A stretch of DNA of 64,000 nt, taken from positions 39,998,399-40,062,398 of the forward strand of contig NC_059084.1 in the NCBI RefSeq assembly GCF_020497125.1, in the 5' to 3' direction. The first letter of the stretch is position 1; each line of letters begins with the position of its first letter. The notes beneath the pieces were generated by a model that worked only from the letters and a program-made list of their open reading frames with translations, was not told the DNA's origin and ran no database searches. Of the stretch, positions 1-10,489 are shown piece after piece. A program made the position numbers and the translations under genes. Source of the DNA: Mauremys mutica. Its lineage: Eukaryota; Chordata; Testudines; Geoemydidae.

Positions 1-127
1 CAGAGTCAGGGGAAGGATCAGGCGGTAAGTCGTATAAACAAGAAAATATTTATTTGCTCGAAAACATGTATACCAAAAATATAAATTCTATCTATAAATA
101 CTATATCTAAAAGTTTTTAAAGGGAAA

Positions 128-430
128 CTAAACGAACAGTAGGTCTACACAGATTGGGATGGAACAATAGTCCTCCATGGACAATTCCACAAATGCTTCA
201 AACAGTTCCTCAAATACCCTCCGCAGGAGGTTTCGAGGAAGAGGTGCCTTATTTGGTCCTCCGGTGAAGCTCACTCTTCCACGCCACGACATCCTCAGAT
301 ACAGGGGAACCATCGCCTCTACCAGCATGGCCGCGTAGGGTCCCGGTCGGTGAAGTGCTTCCCTTAACATCCTTTCTTTCTGCACTCGAGAGACACGCCT
401 CAGGGTAATCTCGTTACTGAAGTGCTGCAT
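128..430 (-). CDS. Small unknown ORF with KAPLPRNL motif
   Basis: A 100-residue ORF I do not recognise. It is rich in Arg, Leu and Glu, with no signal peptide or membrane segment. The centre reads NKAPLPRNLLRRVFEELF and looks helical and amphipathic. A closely similar stretch (NKAALPRNLQQRIGEYLQ) is readable at 24378-24450, so this is a conserved repeat-borne protein rather than a chance ORF. It lies at the left of the Harbinger element and is read away from the Myb-tail ORF. An A/T-rich stretch with ATTTATT follows its stop and may be its 3' untranslated region. It could be part of a larger protein whose other exons lie outside the window. Confidence 0.45.
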   Translation of the reverse strand: MQHFSNEITLRRVSRVQKERMLREALHRPGPYAAMLVEAMVPLYLRMSWRGRVSFTGGPNKAPLPRNLLRRVFEELFEAFVELSMEDYCSIPICVDLLFV

Positions 431-851
431 CTAATTAGGGCAATTAGCGAATAGTTACTGTTCTTAATGGTTTACTTATACTTTGCATAACAAAGCCCCG
501 CGCTTAGCAGCCACGTGCTGTAGGCCACACAGGAAAAGCATACATTGATCTTTCCCCTGCAGTGTCGGGAGTGGCTGCAAAAGGGTCATAGTATCTGATT
601 TCCAGATTGCCTTTAGCACGACGGCACAGCTATCCGTTAACTGATAAGCATAATGTACTGTAAGGCTTACCAGGACTCTCTGCTAGAGGGATTCTGCTAT
701 CTCTCCCGACTTCTCCGCTCTCCTGTGCAATGGCGCAGCCAATCAGAGCGTAGGCCAAAATGTTGTGCTTCTCTGGAGACCACGTGACACTTGTTGTCCG
801 GTACGGTCTTCTTCATAGAAATTGACTAGACGGTGTTCACTGTTCGCCAAA

Positions 852-1313
852 ATGTATCTGTACAAGGAAATCACTAACTTTCCCCATCACACAGCTTCGG
901 CTCCTTCCCGGACTGCCCCGGCATCCCCCTCGCAGAGACTGGCAATGATTAGACGGCGAAAGAAGAAGACTAGGGACGACATGTTCGCTGAACTGATGGC
1001 CTGCTCCCGAGCAGAGGCTGCAGAGCAGAAACACTGGAGGGAGACCCTATGTGAGCAGCATCGCACACTCATGGAACGTGAGGATAGGTGGCGGCAGGAA
1101 GACCAGCAGACCACCCAAACGCTGCTTGGTCTCATGAAGGAACAAACGGACACGCTTCGTCGCCTTGTTGATGTCCTGCAGGACCGCAGGCTGGAGGACA
1201 GGGCCCCCCTGCAGTGTCTCTGCAATCGCCCTCCCCAGCCAAGAAGTCCTGGCCCCCCCTCACCCAAAAGTACAAGACGGAGGGGTGGTAGAGGCCGTGA
1301 GAACTGTCACTGA
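852..1313 (+). CDS. Harbinger Myb/SANT-type partner protein, C-terminal part
   Basis: The ORF encodes SPSQRLAMIRRRKKKTRDDMFAELM, then a long charged helix (EAAEQKHWRETLCEQHRTLM onward) with leucine-rich heptad character (LLGLMKEQTDTLRRLVDVL), and a Pro/Arg-rich end. This is the usual C-terminal arrangement of the Myb/SANT-domain proteins of vertebrate Harbinger elements, which bind the element's ends and carry the transposase to the nucleus (family knowledge). The N-terminal SANT domain is absent from this ORF and I do not see it in 430-820. A possible splice acceptor (ttccccatcacacag, ending at 895) precedes the conserved part, so an upstream exon may be missing. The first ATG is at 852. The reading frame itself is open. 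Confidence 0.6.
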   Translation: MYLYKEITNFPHHTASAPSRTAPASPSQRLAMIRRRKKKTRDDMFAELMACSRAEAAEQKHWRETLCEQHRTLMEREDRWRQEDQQTTQTLLGLMKEQTDTLRRLVDVLQDRRLEDRAPLQCLCNRPPQPRSPGPPSPKSTRRRGGRGRENCH

Positions 1314-2228
1314 ACCAGAGCAGAGCGGCCGTGTACCCCGCACTTCTCACGTTAGAAATTTGTAGAAGTGCTTCCCTTATAGGCTCAGCCAGTCCCAAAT
1401 CCAAGGTTCATCCCCCCACTGTTTATTAGATTAATAAAAGATGTTTGCTGTTAATCACTGTTTCCGTCATGTCTTTCCTGTCAGAGGATTTTTCGGTGTA
1501 TGGGGTGGACAGGGGTTTCATACTTGCACGGTATAGCCTACAGTACCAGGGTACAGACTTGGGGAAAGGATCAACTGCGGGGCACACACACACTGCAGTC
1601 AGTAGGCACCAGGGTCATTCTGTGTTGTGTATGCTGCCCCTGATCATTTCGTAATGTGTATGCTTGTCCAGGGTCCTAGCGCCTGCCACGCCATTACTGT
1701 GAAGGCAGGCTGCCCTTACGATGCACTTGCAACGGATCCACGAGCCTATCCGCTGCCCTGAGCCCCAACAAGAGCCCTCATCCACGGACAGATAGTCACC
1801 CTTCTCCCACACCCATCACCCCTTCCCACGCAGAAACCCGCAGCCCACTGCCGTCATCCAAACCCCTATGCAAAGAAGGCACCACTCGCCCCTTCCTGCA
1901 AACCCTCCCCTTCATGCAGAACCACTGTCATCCGTCCCCCACCCCAGAGACCTATGTAGGAGCAGGAGGATGTCAGTCCTCTATGGAGGAAGCGGTCTGT
2001 ACGTCAGTGCACACCGTGCCCAGCACAGTATGCGTCCATGTCTCAACACCAGAACAGAAATGCAAAGTAAAAGAAAGATTTATTAATAATGAGTGTAACA
2101 ATTAATTTGCTTAAAAACGTGCTTTGGAAGTGGGGGAAACTTGGAGAACGCGGCATGTAGCCGCAGATCCAAATCGACACAAACTGACACAGGCCCAGGG
2201 TCAGTTTCTCTTGAAAGCAAGTGGAGAG
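1314..2228. other. Non-coding interior of Harbinger element
   Basis: No ORF here is supported. The stretch holds AATAAA (about 1434) shortly after the Myb-tail ORF, a possible poly(A) signal for it. On the minus strand it is the region downstream of the transposase. A TTTATTAATAA stretch at 2079-2090 reads as TTATTAATAAA on the minus strand and may serve the transposase transcript. Confidence 0.4.
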
Positions 2229-3500
2229 TCATAGGTTACCCTGCTCTCCGAGGAAACTTGCTTTCAAAGCCTCCCGGATACAGAGCGCTTCCCGCTGGGA
2301 TATTCTCTCGGCACGGGTGTCTGGCTGAGCGTAAACTGCAGCCAGGCGATTTGCCTCAACCTCCCATCCGGACAAAAAGGCCTCGCCCTTGCTCTCACAC
2401 AGATTGTGCAGCACACAGCATGCAGCAATAACTACGGGGATATTCTTTTCGCTGATGTCCGAGCGAGTGAGTAAGCTCCGCCATCTCCCCTTGAGACGTC
2501 CGAAAGCACACTCCACCACCATTCTGCACTTGCTCAGCCGGTAGTTGAAGAGTTCCTTCTCTCTGTCCAGGGCGCCTGTATAGGGCTTCATGAGCCAGGG
2601 CATTAGCGGGTAGGCTGGGTCCCCGAGGATCACTGTAGGCATCTGCACATCCCCAACCGTTATTTTGTGGTCCGGGAAGAAAGTACCTGCCTGGAGGAGT
2701 CTAAAGAGACCAGAGCTCCTGAACACACGCGCGTCATGAACCTTGCCCGCCCACCCGACGTTGATGTTGGTAAAACGTCCCCTATGGTCCACCAGTCCTT
2801 GCAGCACCATAGAAAAGTAGCCCTTTCGGTTAATGTAATCGCTGGCCTGGTGGGCCGGTGCCAGGATAGGGATGTGAGTCCCATCTATAGCCCCACCGCA
2901 GTTTGGGAATCCCATCGCGGCGAAGCCATCTATGATGTCCTGGATGTTTCCCAGGGTCACCACCTTTGAGAGCAGTTGCTCAACGATTGTGTGGGCTACT
3001 TGCATCACAGCAACCCCCACGGTAGATTTGCCCACGCCAAAGTGGTTCGCTACTGACCGGTAGCTGTCTGGCGTGGCAAGTTTCCAGAGGGCTATGGCCA
3101 CTCGCTTCTGCACACTCAGGGCTGCTCGCATCCGGGTGTCCTGGCGCTTCAGGGCAGGGGACAGCAAGTCACACAGTTCAAGGAAAGTGCCCTTACGCAT
3201 CCTGAAGTTTCGCAGCCACTCTGTGTCATCCCAGACCTGCAGCACTATGCGGTCCCACCAGTCCGTGCTTGTTTCCCGGGCCCAGAATCTCCGTTCCACA
3301 GCATGAACTTGACCCATTGCCACCATGATCTCCACTGCCCGGCGTACCCTGCTTTCTGAGAGGTCTGCGCCACTCTCCTCACCGCGCTGCCGGAGCCTCC
3401 TCGCCCGATTTCTCAGCAGCTGACTGTTGCAGAGGTGGACGATAAGGTGCGAGGAGTTGACAACGGCCATAAGTGCAGCGATGATCGCAGCGGGCTCCAT
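2229..3500 (-). CDS. PIF/Harbinger transposase (HARBI1/DDE_Tnp_4 type), intact
   Basis: A full-length 423-residue nuclease of the HARBI1-like DDE_Tnp_4 family, which cuts and joins transposon ends in the nucleus. The N-terminal third is helical, with a helix-turn-helix-like stretch near residues 130-165 (VANHFGVGKSTVGVAVMQVA). The catalytic core shows D206 in CGGAIDGTHIPI, D256 in KVHDARVF, the LGDPAYPLMPWLMKPY block with D294, and E330 in VVECAFGRLKGRW. The length fits the family and no stop or frameshift is seen. The start is the ATG at 3500, with in-frame sequence open to the end. With its ends and Myb partner it could be active, or could have been until recently. It is also possible that the partner protein is incomplete and only the transposase survives. 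Confidence 0.9.
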   Translation of the reverse strand: MEPAAIIAALMAVVNSSHLIVHLCNSQLLRNRARRLRQRGEESGADLSESRVRRAVEIMVAMGQVHAVERRFWARETSTDWWDRIVLQVWDDTEWLRNFRMRKGTFLELCDLLSPALKRQDTRMRAALSVQKRVAIALWKLATPDSYRSVANHFGVGKSTVGVAVMQVAHTIVEQLLSKVVTLGNIQDIIDGFAAMGFPNCGGAIDGTHIPILAPAHQASDYINRKGYFSMVLQGLVDHRGRFTNINVGWAGKVHDARVFRSSGLFRLLQAGTFFPDHKITVGDVQMPTVILGDPAYPLMPWLMKPYTGALDREKELFNYRLSKCRMVVECAFGRLKGRWRSLLTRSDISEKNIPVVIAACCVLHNLCESKGEAFLSGWEVEANRLAAVYAQPDTRAERISQREALCIREALKASFLGEQGNL

Positions 3501-3764
3501 GCTCGCAGTGCTGTGGCGTCCGTGCTGTCACTGACCAGAAAAGTGCGCAAACAGATTTCCCGCCGGCGCTTTCAGGGAGGGAGGGCGTTTGTGAGTGACG
3601 GTTGAATGATGACAGTTACCCAAAACCACCCTCGACACATTTTTCCCCCAGCAGGCATTGCGAGCTCTACCCAGCATTCCAATGGGCAGCGGGGACTGCG
3701 GGAACTGTGGGATAGCTTCCCACAGTGCACCGCTTCCAAAGTCGACGCTGGCCCCGTGAATGTG

Positions 3765-3882
3765 GACTCAGAAATTCGAATTAGTGTATTTAGTATGGAT
3801 ACACAAATTCGACTTCATAAGGTCGAATCCACAAATTCGAACTAAGTTGATTCGAAATAGTCTTGTAGTGTAGACAAGGCCT
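3765..3882. repeat. Harbinger right end with repeated TTCGA motifs
   Basis: Five TTCGA-containing motifs, in both orientations, occur between 3773 and 3860, followed by the terminal sequence GTAGTGTAGACAAGGCC. Clustered short motifs next to a transposon end are typical binding sites for Harbinger transposase or its Myb partner. The role here is inferred from position. Confidence 0.55.
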
Positions 3883-4249
3883 CAGCCAGCACAGATGTGT
3901 CATGCCCTTTCTGTTTCCCCAGCAGTTGTGTTTCTTATCAATACATGCATTTTTTTTGGCTTTGAAAACATTCTTTATTCCATTAAGTAAAAGATACCGT
4001 AGCCCAGGAAAGCAACAGGCACTGCAAATCAGTGCATCATATGCAGCAAACACAGATGCATCTAGCTCTGGAACCACTGCACTTCACTCCTGTGCAGGGC
4101 ACCAAACCTTATTGGTGACTTTCAGCATCAAATTGCTCGCTCAAGGCATCCCTAATCCTTACAGCCGCACTCTGGGCCCCTCTAATAGCCTGGTCCCTGG
4201 CTGTTCAAATTCAACCTCCAGGTGTTGAACCTCTGTGGTCCATGCCTGA

Positions 4250-5855
4250 GTGAATCTTTCACCCTTCCCTTCACAAATGTTATGGAGGGTACAGCATGCA
4301 GCTATAACCGTGGGGATGTTGTCATCGGCCAGCTTCCCATACAGAGATCACCAGCGGCCCTTTAATGGCCAAAAGCACACTGAACTGTCATTCTGCACTG
4401 ACTCAGCCTGTTGTTGAACTACTCCTTGCTGCTATAAAGACTTCCTGTGTAGGGTTTCATGAGCCACATATTAAAGGGTAAGTGGGGTCTCCAAGAATCA
4501 CAATTGGCATTTCGACTTCCCCTACGGTGATCTTCTGGTATGGGAAGAAAATCCCAGCTTGCAGCTTCCTGAGCAGGCCTGTGTTCTGAAAGATGCGTGT
4601 GTCATGCACCTTTCCAGATCAGCCTGCATTAATGTCCATGAAATGCCCACGGTGATCCACAAGTGCCTGGAGAACCACAGAGAAATACCCGTTCCAATTT
4701 ATGTATTCAGAGGCTAGGTGGTCTGATGCCAGAATTGGAATATGCGTCCCATCTATCGCCCCATCCACAGTTAGGGAAACCCATTTGCGCAAAGCCAGCC
4801 ACAATGTCATGCTCATTGCCCAGAGTCATGGTTCTTCTGAGCAGGATGCCATTAATGGCCCTGCACACTTGCATCAAAGTGAGTCCAGTGACTGACTTTC
4901 CCACTCCGAACTGGTTGGTGACGGATCCGTATCTGTCTGGAGTTGCCAGCTTCCAGAAGCCATATCTGCTTCTCCACCAGCAGGGCAGTTCTCAATCTCA
5001 TGTCCTTGCACCACAGGGTGGGGCAAGCTTAGCACACAGTCCCATGAAAGTGGCTTTCCCTACCCAAAGGATCTGCAGCCACTGTTTGTCATCCCACCAC
5101 TTACTGCTTAAGTCCTGAGCCCACAGTCATAGAATATCAGGCTTGAAAGGGACCTCAGGAGGTCATCTAATCCAATTACCTACTCAAAGCAGGACCAATC
5201 CCCCACTATTTGGTTTTTTTTGGCTACAGACCCCTAAATGGCTCCTTCAAGGATTGAACTCATAACCCTGGGCTTAGAAGGCCAATGCTCAAACCACTGA
5301 ACTATCCCTCCCACTAATAGGCCATTGTGGTGAGCATGTCCATGAATGCCACAAGCAACTTCATGTCGTCTGTTATGCAATTGACATCATTGTTGGACTT
5401 CTCACTGTCACTTTGCAGCTTAAGAAGTAACTCAACTGCAATTCGTGATGTGCTGGTGAGACCCATCAGCATATTCCTCACAAGTTCAGGATCCATTCCC
5501 GCAGACCAAAAGGGAAGACAGAGCATGCAGTACAAAAAAATGTTGAAAGATGGCGCCAAATGTGGATGGAAGCACAGGGGTTTCTGGGATGTGAAGCAAT
5601 GCACCACAGGGCATTGGGACAGGACCCAGAATGCCCCTCCCCCCCGCTTCCTTCCCACAAACCACAGTGCCAGAATGAGAAGAGGTGCTCTGTGGGATAG
5701 CTGTCTATAATGCACTGCTGCAAGTGCCACAAATGTGGCCACACCAGTGCTCTTGCAGCTGACAGTGTGAACACATGGCAGCGCTTTCCCTGCTGCGGTC
5801 TCCGAGGGCTGGTTTAACTCACAGCACTCTACATCTGCGAGTGTAGTCATGTCCT
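4250..5855 (-). pseudogene. Decayed PIF/Harbinger transposase, second element
   Basis: On the minus strand the frame pieces match the intact transposase upstream: a GKSVTGLTLMQVC block and FAQMGFPNCGWG (4707-4904), then DGAIDGTHIPILASDHLASEYINWNGYFSVVLQALVDHRGHF (4619-4816), and more 3' fragments to about 4260 including the ILGDPTYPL block. Several stops and frameshifts separate these pieces. The N-terminal part continues at about 5313-5500 (DPELVRNMLMGL onward) beyond an inserted SINE. The right end, around 5820-5855, reads as a Harbinger-type terminus (GTGTAGTCATGTCC). It is more diverged than the element at 1-3882 and belongs to a different subfamily. It cannot encode a protein. Confidence 0.8.
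5126..5312 (-). mobile_element. tRNA-derived SINE with CR1-type tail
   Basis: Read on the minus strand, the head has a pol III A box (TAGTTCAGTGGTTTGAG) and a B box (TTATGAGTTCAATCC). The tail ends CCTGATATTCTATGA, like the 3' end of CR1 LINEs. Turtle tRNA SINEs are known to share tails with CR1-like LINEs, which copy them in trans (family knowledge). It sits inside the decayed Harbinger transposase, so it is the younger insertion. A second copy is at 39354-39530. Confidence 0.8.
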
Positions 5856-5869
5856 TAATACATTTCCCA

Positions 5870-5995
5870 GACCTGAAGAAGAGATCTGCATAAGCTCTCA
5901 TCAACAGAAGTTGGTTCAATAAAAATTATTACCTCACCCACCTTGCCTATCTGATATCCTGGGACCAACATGGCTACAACAATACTGTGTTTAAA
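5870..5995 (+). mobile_element. Penelope-like 3' tail fragment, divergent family
   Basis: The order of landmarks (CTGAAGAAGAG, then AATAAAA, then GGACCAACATGGCTACAACA) follows that of the 3' tail that ends the Penelope-like element at 55214-55346, though the sequence between differs. I read it as the tail of another Penelope-like family. No coding part remains. Confidence 0.5.
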
Positions 5996-6390
5996 AATCT
6001 TGGCCATAGATATCAAAGCCCAGAAGAAGAAAGAATCATTGTCTTTATTTCACAGGTGTGGAAACCGTCATGAAGAGAAATTACTTGATCCATGTCAGTG
6101 TCAGAACTTGGAAGATAACCCCAAAGTCATGACTAACCACCCCTGCCCCACAGAACTTACAATTTACATGGACAAGCCAGACAAAGGGATGGAAGGGGAA
6201 CCACAGCCACCGGGAGATGGGAAGTAACTTGTCCCTGCTCACAATACTCAGAGGGTGAATTTCACCCACTGGGGAATAGACCAGATGTGGGTGTAACCAA
6301 TATACAGAAGAATCAATACTGAGGCTGCTGGACTTATTTGAAGCATCTGGTGCTTGCTGCTGCTGGAGACAGTTAGAGCTTGACAACCCC
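5996..6390. other. Intergenic, no gene seen
   Basis: No coding, RNA or repeat structure can be supported. The stretch CACAGGTGTGGAAACCGTCATG (about 6051) resembles the core of old MIR-type SINEs but is too short to call. Confidence 0.3.
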
Positions 6391-7235
6391 TGTTATAACT
6401 ATAAAGGGAAGGGAACAGCCCTCCTATGTATAATACTATAAAATCCCTCCTGGCCAGAGACACCAAAATCCTTTTACCTGTAAAGGGCTAAGAAACTCAG
6501 GTAACCTGGCTGACACCTGACCCAAAGGACCAATAAGGGGACAACATACTTTTAAATCTTGGTGGGGGGAAGGCTTTTGTTTGTACGCTCTTTGTTTTGG
6601 GGTTGTTCGCTCTTGGGACTAAGAGGGACCAAACATCAATCCATGTTCTCCAAATCTTTCTGAACCAGTCTCTCATATTTCAAACTTGTAAGTAACAGCC
6701 AGGCAAGGCGTGTTAGTTTTATCTTTGTTTTCTTAACTTGTAAATGTTCCTTTTTGCTAAGAGAATTGACCTCTGTTTGCTGTAACTTTGAACCTAAGGC
6801 TGGAGGGGGTTCCTCTGGGCTCTATGAATCTGATTACCCTGTAAAATTATTTTCCATCCTGATTTTACAGAGATGATTTTTACCTTTCTTTCTTTAATTA
6901 AAAGCCTTCTTTTTAAGAACCTAATTAATTTTTCCTTGTTTTAAGATCCAAGGGGGTTGGATCTGCACTCACCAGGAATTGGTGGGGGGAAAGAAGGGGG
7001 AATGATTAATTTCTCCTTGTGTTAAGATCCAGGGGTTTGGATCTGTGTTCACCAGGAACTTGGTGGAAAAGTCTCTCAAGGCTACTGGCAGGTAGACGGA
7101 GTTTCTCAAATAACTCTTAAAGGATTTGGGTGGTGGCAGTAAAACCAGATCTAAGCTGGTAATTAAGCTTAGAGGTTCTCATGCAGGTCCCTATATCAGT
7201 ACACTAGAGTTCAGAGTGGGGAAGGAACCTTGACA
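6391..7235 (+). mobile_element. Solo LTR, TGTYATAA family
   Basis: The segment starts TGTTATAACTATAAAGGG and ends AACCTTGACA, the TG...CA boundaries of an LTR. The flanks ACCCC and ATCCC agree at four of five bases, as an aged 5-bp target duplication would. It aligns throughout with 55745-56614: shared blocks include a Pu-rich ...GGGGAAGG..TTTTGTTTGT stretch, the CCTGTAAAATTA...CATCCTGATTTTACAG block, GGTGGTGGCAG, and the AGAGTTCAGAGTG end. No internal retroelement sequence is attached, so LTR-LTR recombination has probably removed it. The retroelement class (Gypsy or ERV) cannot be decided from the LTR alone. Confidence 0.75.
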
Positions 7236-7714
7236 ATCCCAGTGCTCACAGCTTGTGCAGAGCTGTTCAGGGCAGGTGGGACACCCAGGGTCCTACAAAC
7301 AAGTAGGGCACCAGTGCAGCATAGCAGTGTAGCAAGGTTGCAAGCCCCTTAAGGGAGAGACCATCTTTTGTCCAGTGCCTGGGGTCGTGGTCGATGGCCA
7401 GGTGTTCAGGTGATATAAATAAATACATAGCAATACAGGATATGGGGTTGGTACATATCCTACTGACTGCACTACCAGAACTGCCATCCCACGGCCATAC
7501 TGCAGGCCAGAATCAGAATCCTGCACCAGTTTCTCAGGCCTTTAATTGCTCAGATAAAATGGACCTGGATCCAAAAATTCCCTGGAATGGTGTTTTCCTT
7601 TAGCCAAACTTAAATCTGCTGGGTGAGGTTTGGTGAACTGTAAAATTAATGTGCATCCTTTAAGGAGTAGTCTTGAATGTTCTGTCACTAACACCAGTTT
7701 AACATGCTTGTAAC
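7236..7714. other. Intergenic, no gene seen
   Basis: Unique-looking sequence between the solo LTR and an old SINE. I see no ORF, RNA or repeat that can be supported. Confidence 0.4.
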
Positions 7715-7950
7715 CTCGATTGAGGCAGTGTGGCCTAGTAGAGAGTGCATAGGCTCGGGGCTAAAGAGACCTGGGCTTTGTTCCTGGCTTTGACCTGTTG
7801 GGTGAGCCTGAGGAAGTCACTTCCTTGTTCGGTGCCTCAGTTTCTACAATGGGTACAAGTGGGATAATGACACTGGCCTCCTTTGTAAAGCACTTTGAGA
7901 TCTATTGGCAAAAAGTGCTACATAAGAGCTGGAAGTTTTTATTATTACCT
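7715..7950 (+). mobile_element. MIR-like CORE-SINE, old
   Basis: The order of blocks matches MIR elements: a tRNA-like head (GTGTGGCCTAGTAGAGAGTG...GACCTGGGC), a core (GGTGCCTCAGTTTCTACAATGGGTAC, then GGGATAATGACACTG), and an L2-like tail (GTAAAGCACTTTGAGATCTATTGG ... TATTATTA). It is well diverged, as expected for an ancient amniote family. Confidence 0.7.
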
Positions 7951-9267
7951 CTGATTTACAGTTTTGTAAGCATGAAGAGAATCCATTCTATAGACTTGAG
8001 TACAGTTCATCCTGATTTACACCTAGAAATAAGATAAGAATCAGGCCCATAATATTTTAACCTTCCAGAGCTGAGCATCCATGTACCTGAAAATGTTCAC
8101 TAGGAAATACCACATACATAAAACAGTCACTGATTTTTTTGTAATAATAGACAAATTCTATTTAAAAATGTCTCTTTGGCTGGGACATGCAAAGGGGCAA
8201 GAAGGAGTTAGGCACCCAAATCCCATTGACTTTGAATAGGATTTGGGCATTAAACACCTCCAATTCTTTTGAAAATCTTACCTATGTATCAAATATCCCT
8301 GTGAATAGAGCAAATATTATTTTCCTCATCTGCAAAATGTGGCTACTGATTTATAAATTGGTTCAATGACAGAGCTGAGAATAAACCTCACTTGGACACA
8401 ACACCAGCCATTCATCCAACATATAGTTGGAATAAGTGCCTTCAAATGCACATGATAATCACGTCACAATTAGTTGACTACATTTGTGGTTTGGTCTTCA
8501 AAATGTTTGAGAGACCAAATAACGAAACCTAGCCAAATGTATTGTCTAAACACAATGCAGTACGATAGGAAAAGGAGATATACCCTCCTTCCACGAAGCA
8601 AATTCTCTCAGAGTGTTAATGTTACACAGAAGGGATATTCAAAGACATGCATTTCAGATAACAGTATTTATGGTATGACTTTACAAATTACAAAGCCCTT
8701 TACTCACCACGAAAATCCAGCCTGCCAGTTTGTACCAGTTCCTAAACTTGCTCTTCCGGCCTGTACTTTTCTTATCTGTTTTGGATACTACATGCCAAAC
8801 TGGTCGGGCACTGAGGTTCATCCCAACTTGTGCTAGGACATGCCCTTCACGTATGTTGGCTTTGACAGGGTTCCTATATTCTAATGCCAAAGCTGGCTTC
8901 AGCTTTGCAAAATGTTGTGTGATATTCAAGAAGGGTGAATAGAATAGTGGAGAGAGCATAATGCATTCAGTTGACATAACTTCCTATAGATATATTTCAA
9001 AGTTCTCCTGAGTCAATGGCTCGGAGATATAATCTACATTGTATTAATACTGTGTGCATAATACCCATTGATATGGTGTATACTACACCCAACATATATG
9101 TATTATGTAACACCTTGACTGGGGCCTAGTCCCACTGAAATCAATGGAAAGACGCCAGATTTGCAAAGGTATTTAGGCACCTAAAATGCAGATAAGTGCC
9201 ATGTCATCTGTTCATCTGTCTAATCATCTCTCTGTCCGCTTGTCTAATGGTTTTAACATTCACCTGC
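7951..9267. other. Intergenic, no gene seen
   Basis: A/T-rich sequence without a supported gene. ORFs of up to 120 codons on both strands (8474-8836 and 8681-8977) overlap each other in opposite directions and show no recognisable domain. Confidence 0.4.
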
Positions 9268-9300
<33 letters not shown>

Positions 9301-9301
9301 C
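9268..9301 (+). repeat. (TCTA)n microsatellite
   Basis: About eight perfect TCTA units. It is the first of four TATC/GATA arrays in the window. The others lie at 59784-59858, 60928-60966 and 61508-61564. Confidence 0.95.
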
Positions 9302-10489
9302 TGCTAATTGGCCCATCCCGGTGAGAAGTGGACTTCAGTGGGCAGGGACTACTATGTGGGTGCATTTCACAGTCATGGTCACTAAAGTCAAATTAAAAAT
9401 ACATCATGATTATTGGTAGCTAAAGGATATTCCTTCTGACTCTGTGTGCGGCTAATTTCACAGGCAAAGCAGGTGGGAATTGGAGCTGACAAGGGGCTTG
9501 CAGTGGGACTGTGACACCCTGCTAAGGGCAGCGGTGGCAAGGGGGGATAGACTGTAACTGGAGCTGTCTCTGTCCCTGGTGGCTGACCAGAGAAGTGGCA
9601 AGGAATAGTTTGCCTATAGTTTGTAAAGTGCTTGACCTTAAGGATGCAGCTGTTTCTATAGGTCTGATAGCAGATCTGCACTGACCGATCCCCAGCATGA
9701 AGAAACCCTGGGCAGTGTCATTTGAAACATGTTAATTTCATTGACTCTTGCTTAGGATAAAAATAATAATCAGTTAAAAACCGTGCTTCATTATGTGCTC
9801 ATTAAAATCATCCCCGTTAGCAACACAGCTACTAAAATGAAATCTCCCCAACTAGCCATGCAGCACCTGTGGTTCTATGGGGATTTGCAGGAGGACACGG
9901 AGGTCATTATAACTCCTCATGTCTTAATCAGCACTCTGAGAAATGTTATGCCCAGCTGAGACCTGGGCAAGGCCTGGAGATCTGACAAACCTCTCAAGGA
10001 AATAAGGGCCAGCGTCAGAAACAAAGTTACTCGTCATTTCAATGGGTCCCATGGAGGCCATTAGAATGGAAACACTGTTGGGAAATGTAGGTTGCGGCAG
10101 CAGTCCCATTGGGGCTGATTAGAAAGGAAAGTCAGAGCCACTGATTAATGTTAGACAAAGGAAGGGGAGGGTTTGTTCCTCTGGCAAGGAGCCCTCTGAT
10201 GTGTAAAGTGAAAGGGTACAAGCCAGTTTCATCAGTCCTTGTGAAGGGTGATCCCTTCATTCATAAAGTCCTCCAGAGTCTCACCTAGCTAGGGGATGTA
10301 GTGGGCGGGTGTGTGGGGAGTGGTGGTGGTGGTGGTGGATTGCAGTGAAACTGACATGTAAACAAACGAGATTCCCACTGGGTTAGCTGAGGCAGCAGGG
10401 CCCAGGTACAGTGAGTGAAAGGCAATTCCAGGTGTCTAGGCCTCAATGACAGAGATCATTTTAGAGATCCAAAGTACCTGGATTGTGAC
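9302..10489. other. Intergenic, no gene seen
   Basis: No gene supported. A short GGT/GTG trinucleotide run lies at about 10320-10338. Confidence 0.4.

Larger units (their letters stand above)
1..3882 (-). mobile_element. PIF/Harbinger DNA transposon, left end outside window
   Basis: The stretch holds the two protein types that define PIF/Harbinger elements: a DDE transposase (2229-3500, minus) and the tail of a Myb/SANT-type partner protein (852-1313, plus). A third small ORF lies at 128-430. The right end is near 3882, where the sequence reads ...GTAGTGTAGACAAGGCCT, an end that recurs in similar form at other remnants here (about 31995-32010). Five TTCGA-containing motifs lie at about 3773-3860 just inside that end. 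They are plausible binding sites for the element's own proteins (inference). The left terminal repeat is not visible, so length and target duplication cannot be given. Confidence 0.75.

Noticed and set aside
5126..5312. A true tRNA gene from the A and B boxes
   Set aside because: It does not fold as a complete tRNA, carries a CR1-type tail, and recurs at 39354; it is a SINE.
5314..5919. 201-codon minus-strand ORF as a separate gene
   Set aside because: Its end is the N-terminus of the decayed Harbinger transposase and the rest is Harbinger untranslated sequence and a Penelope-type tail.
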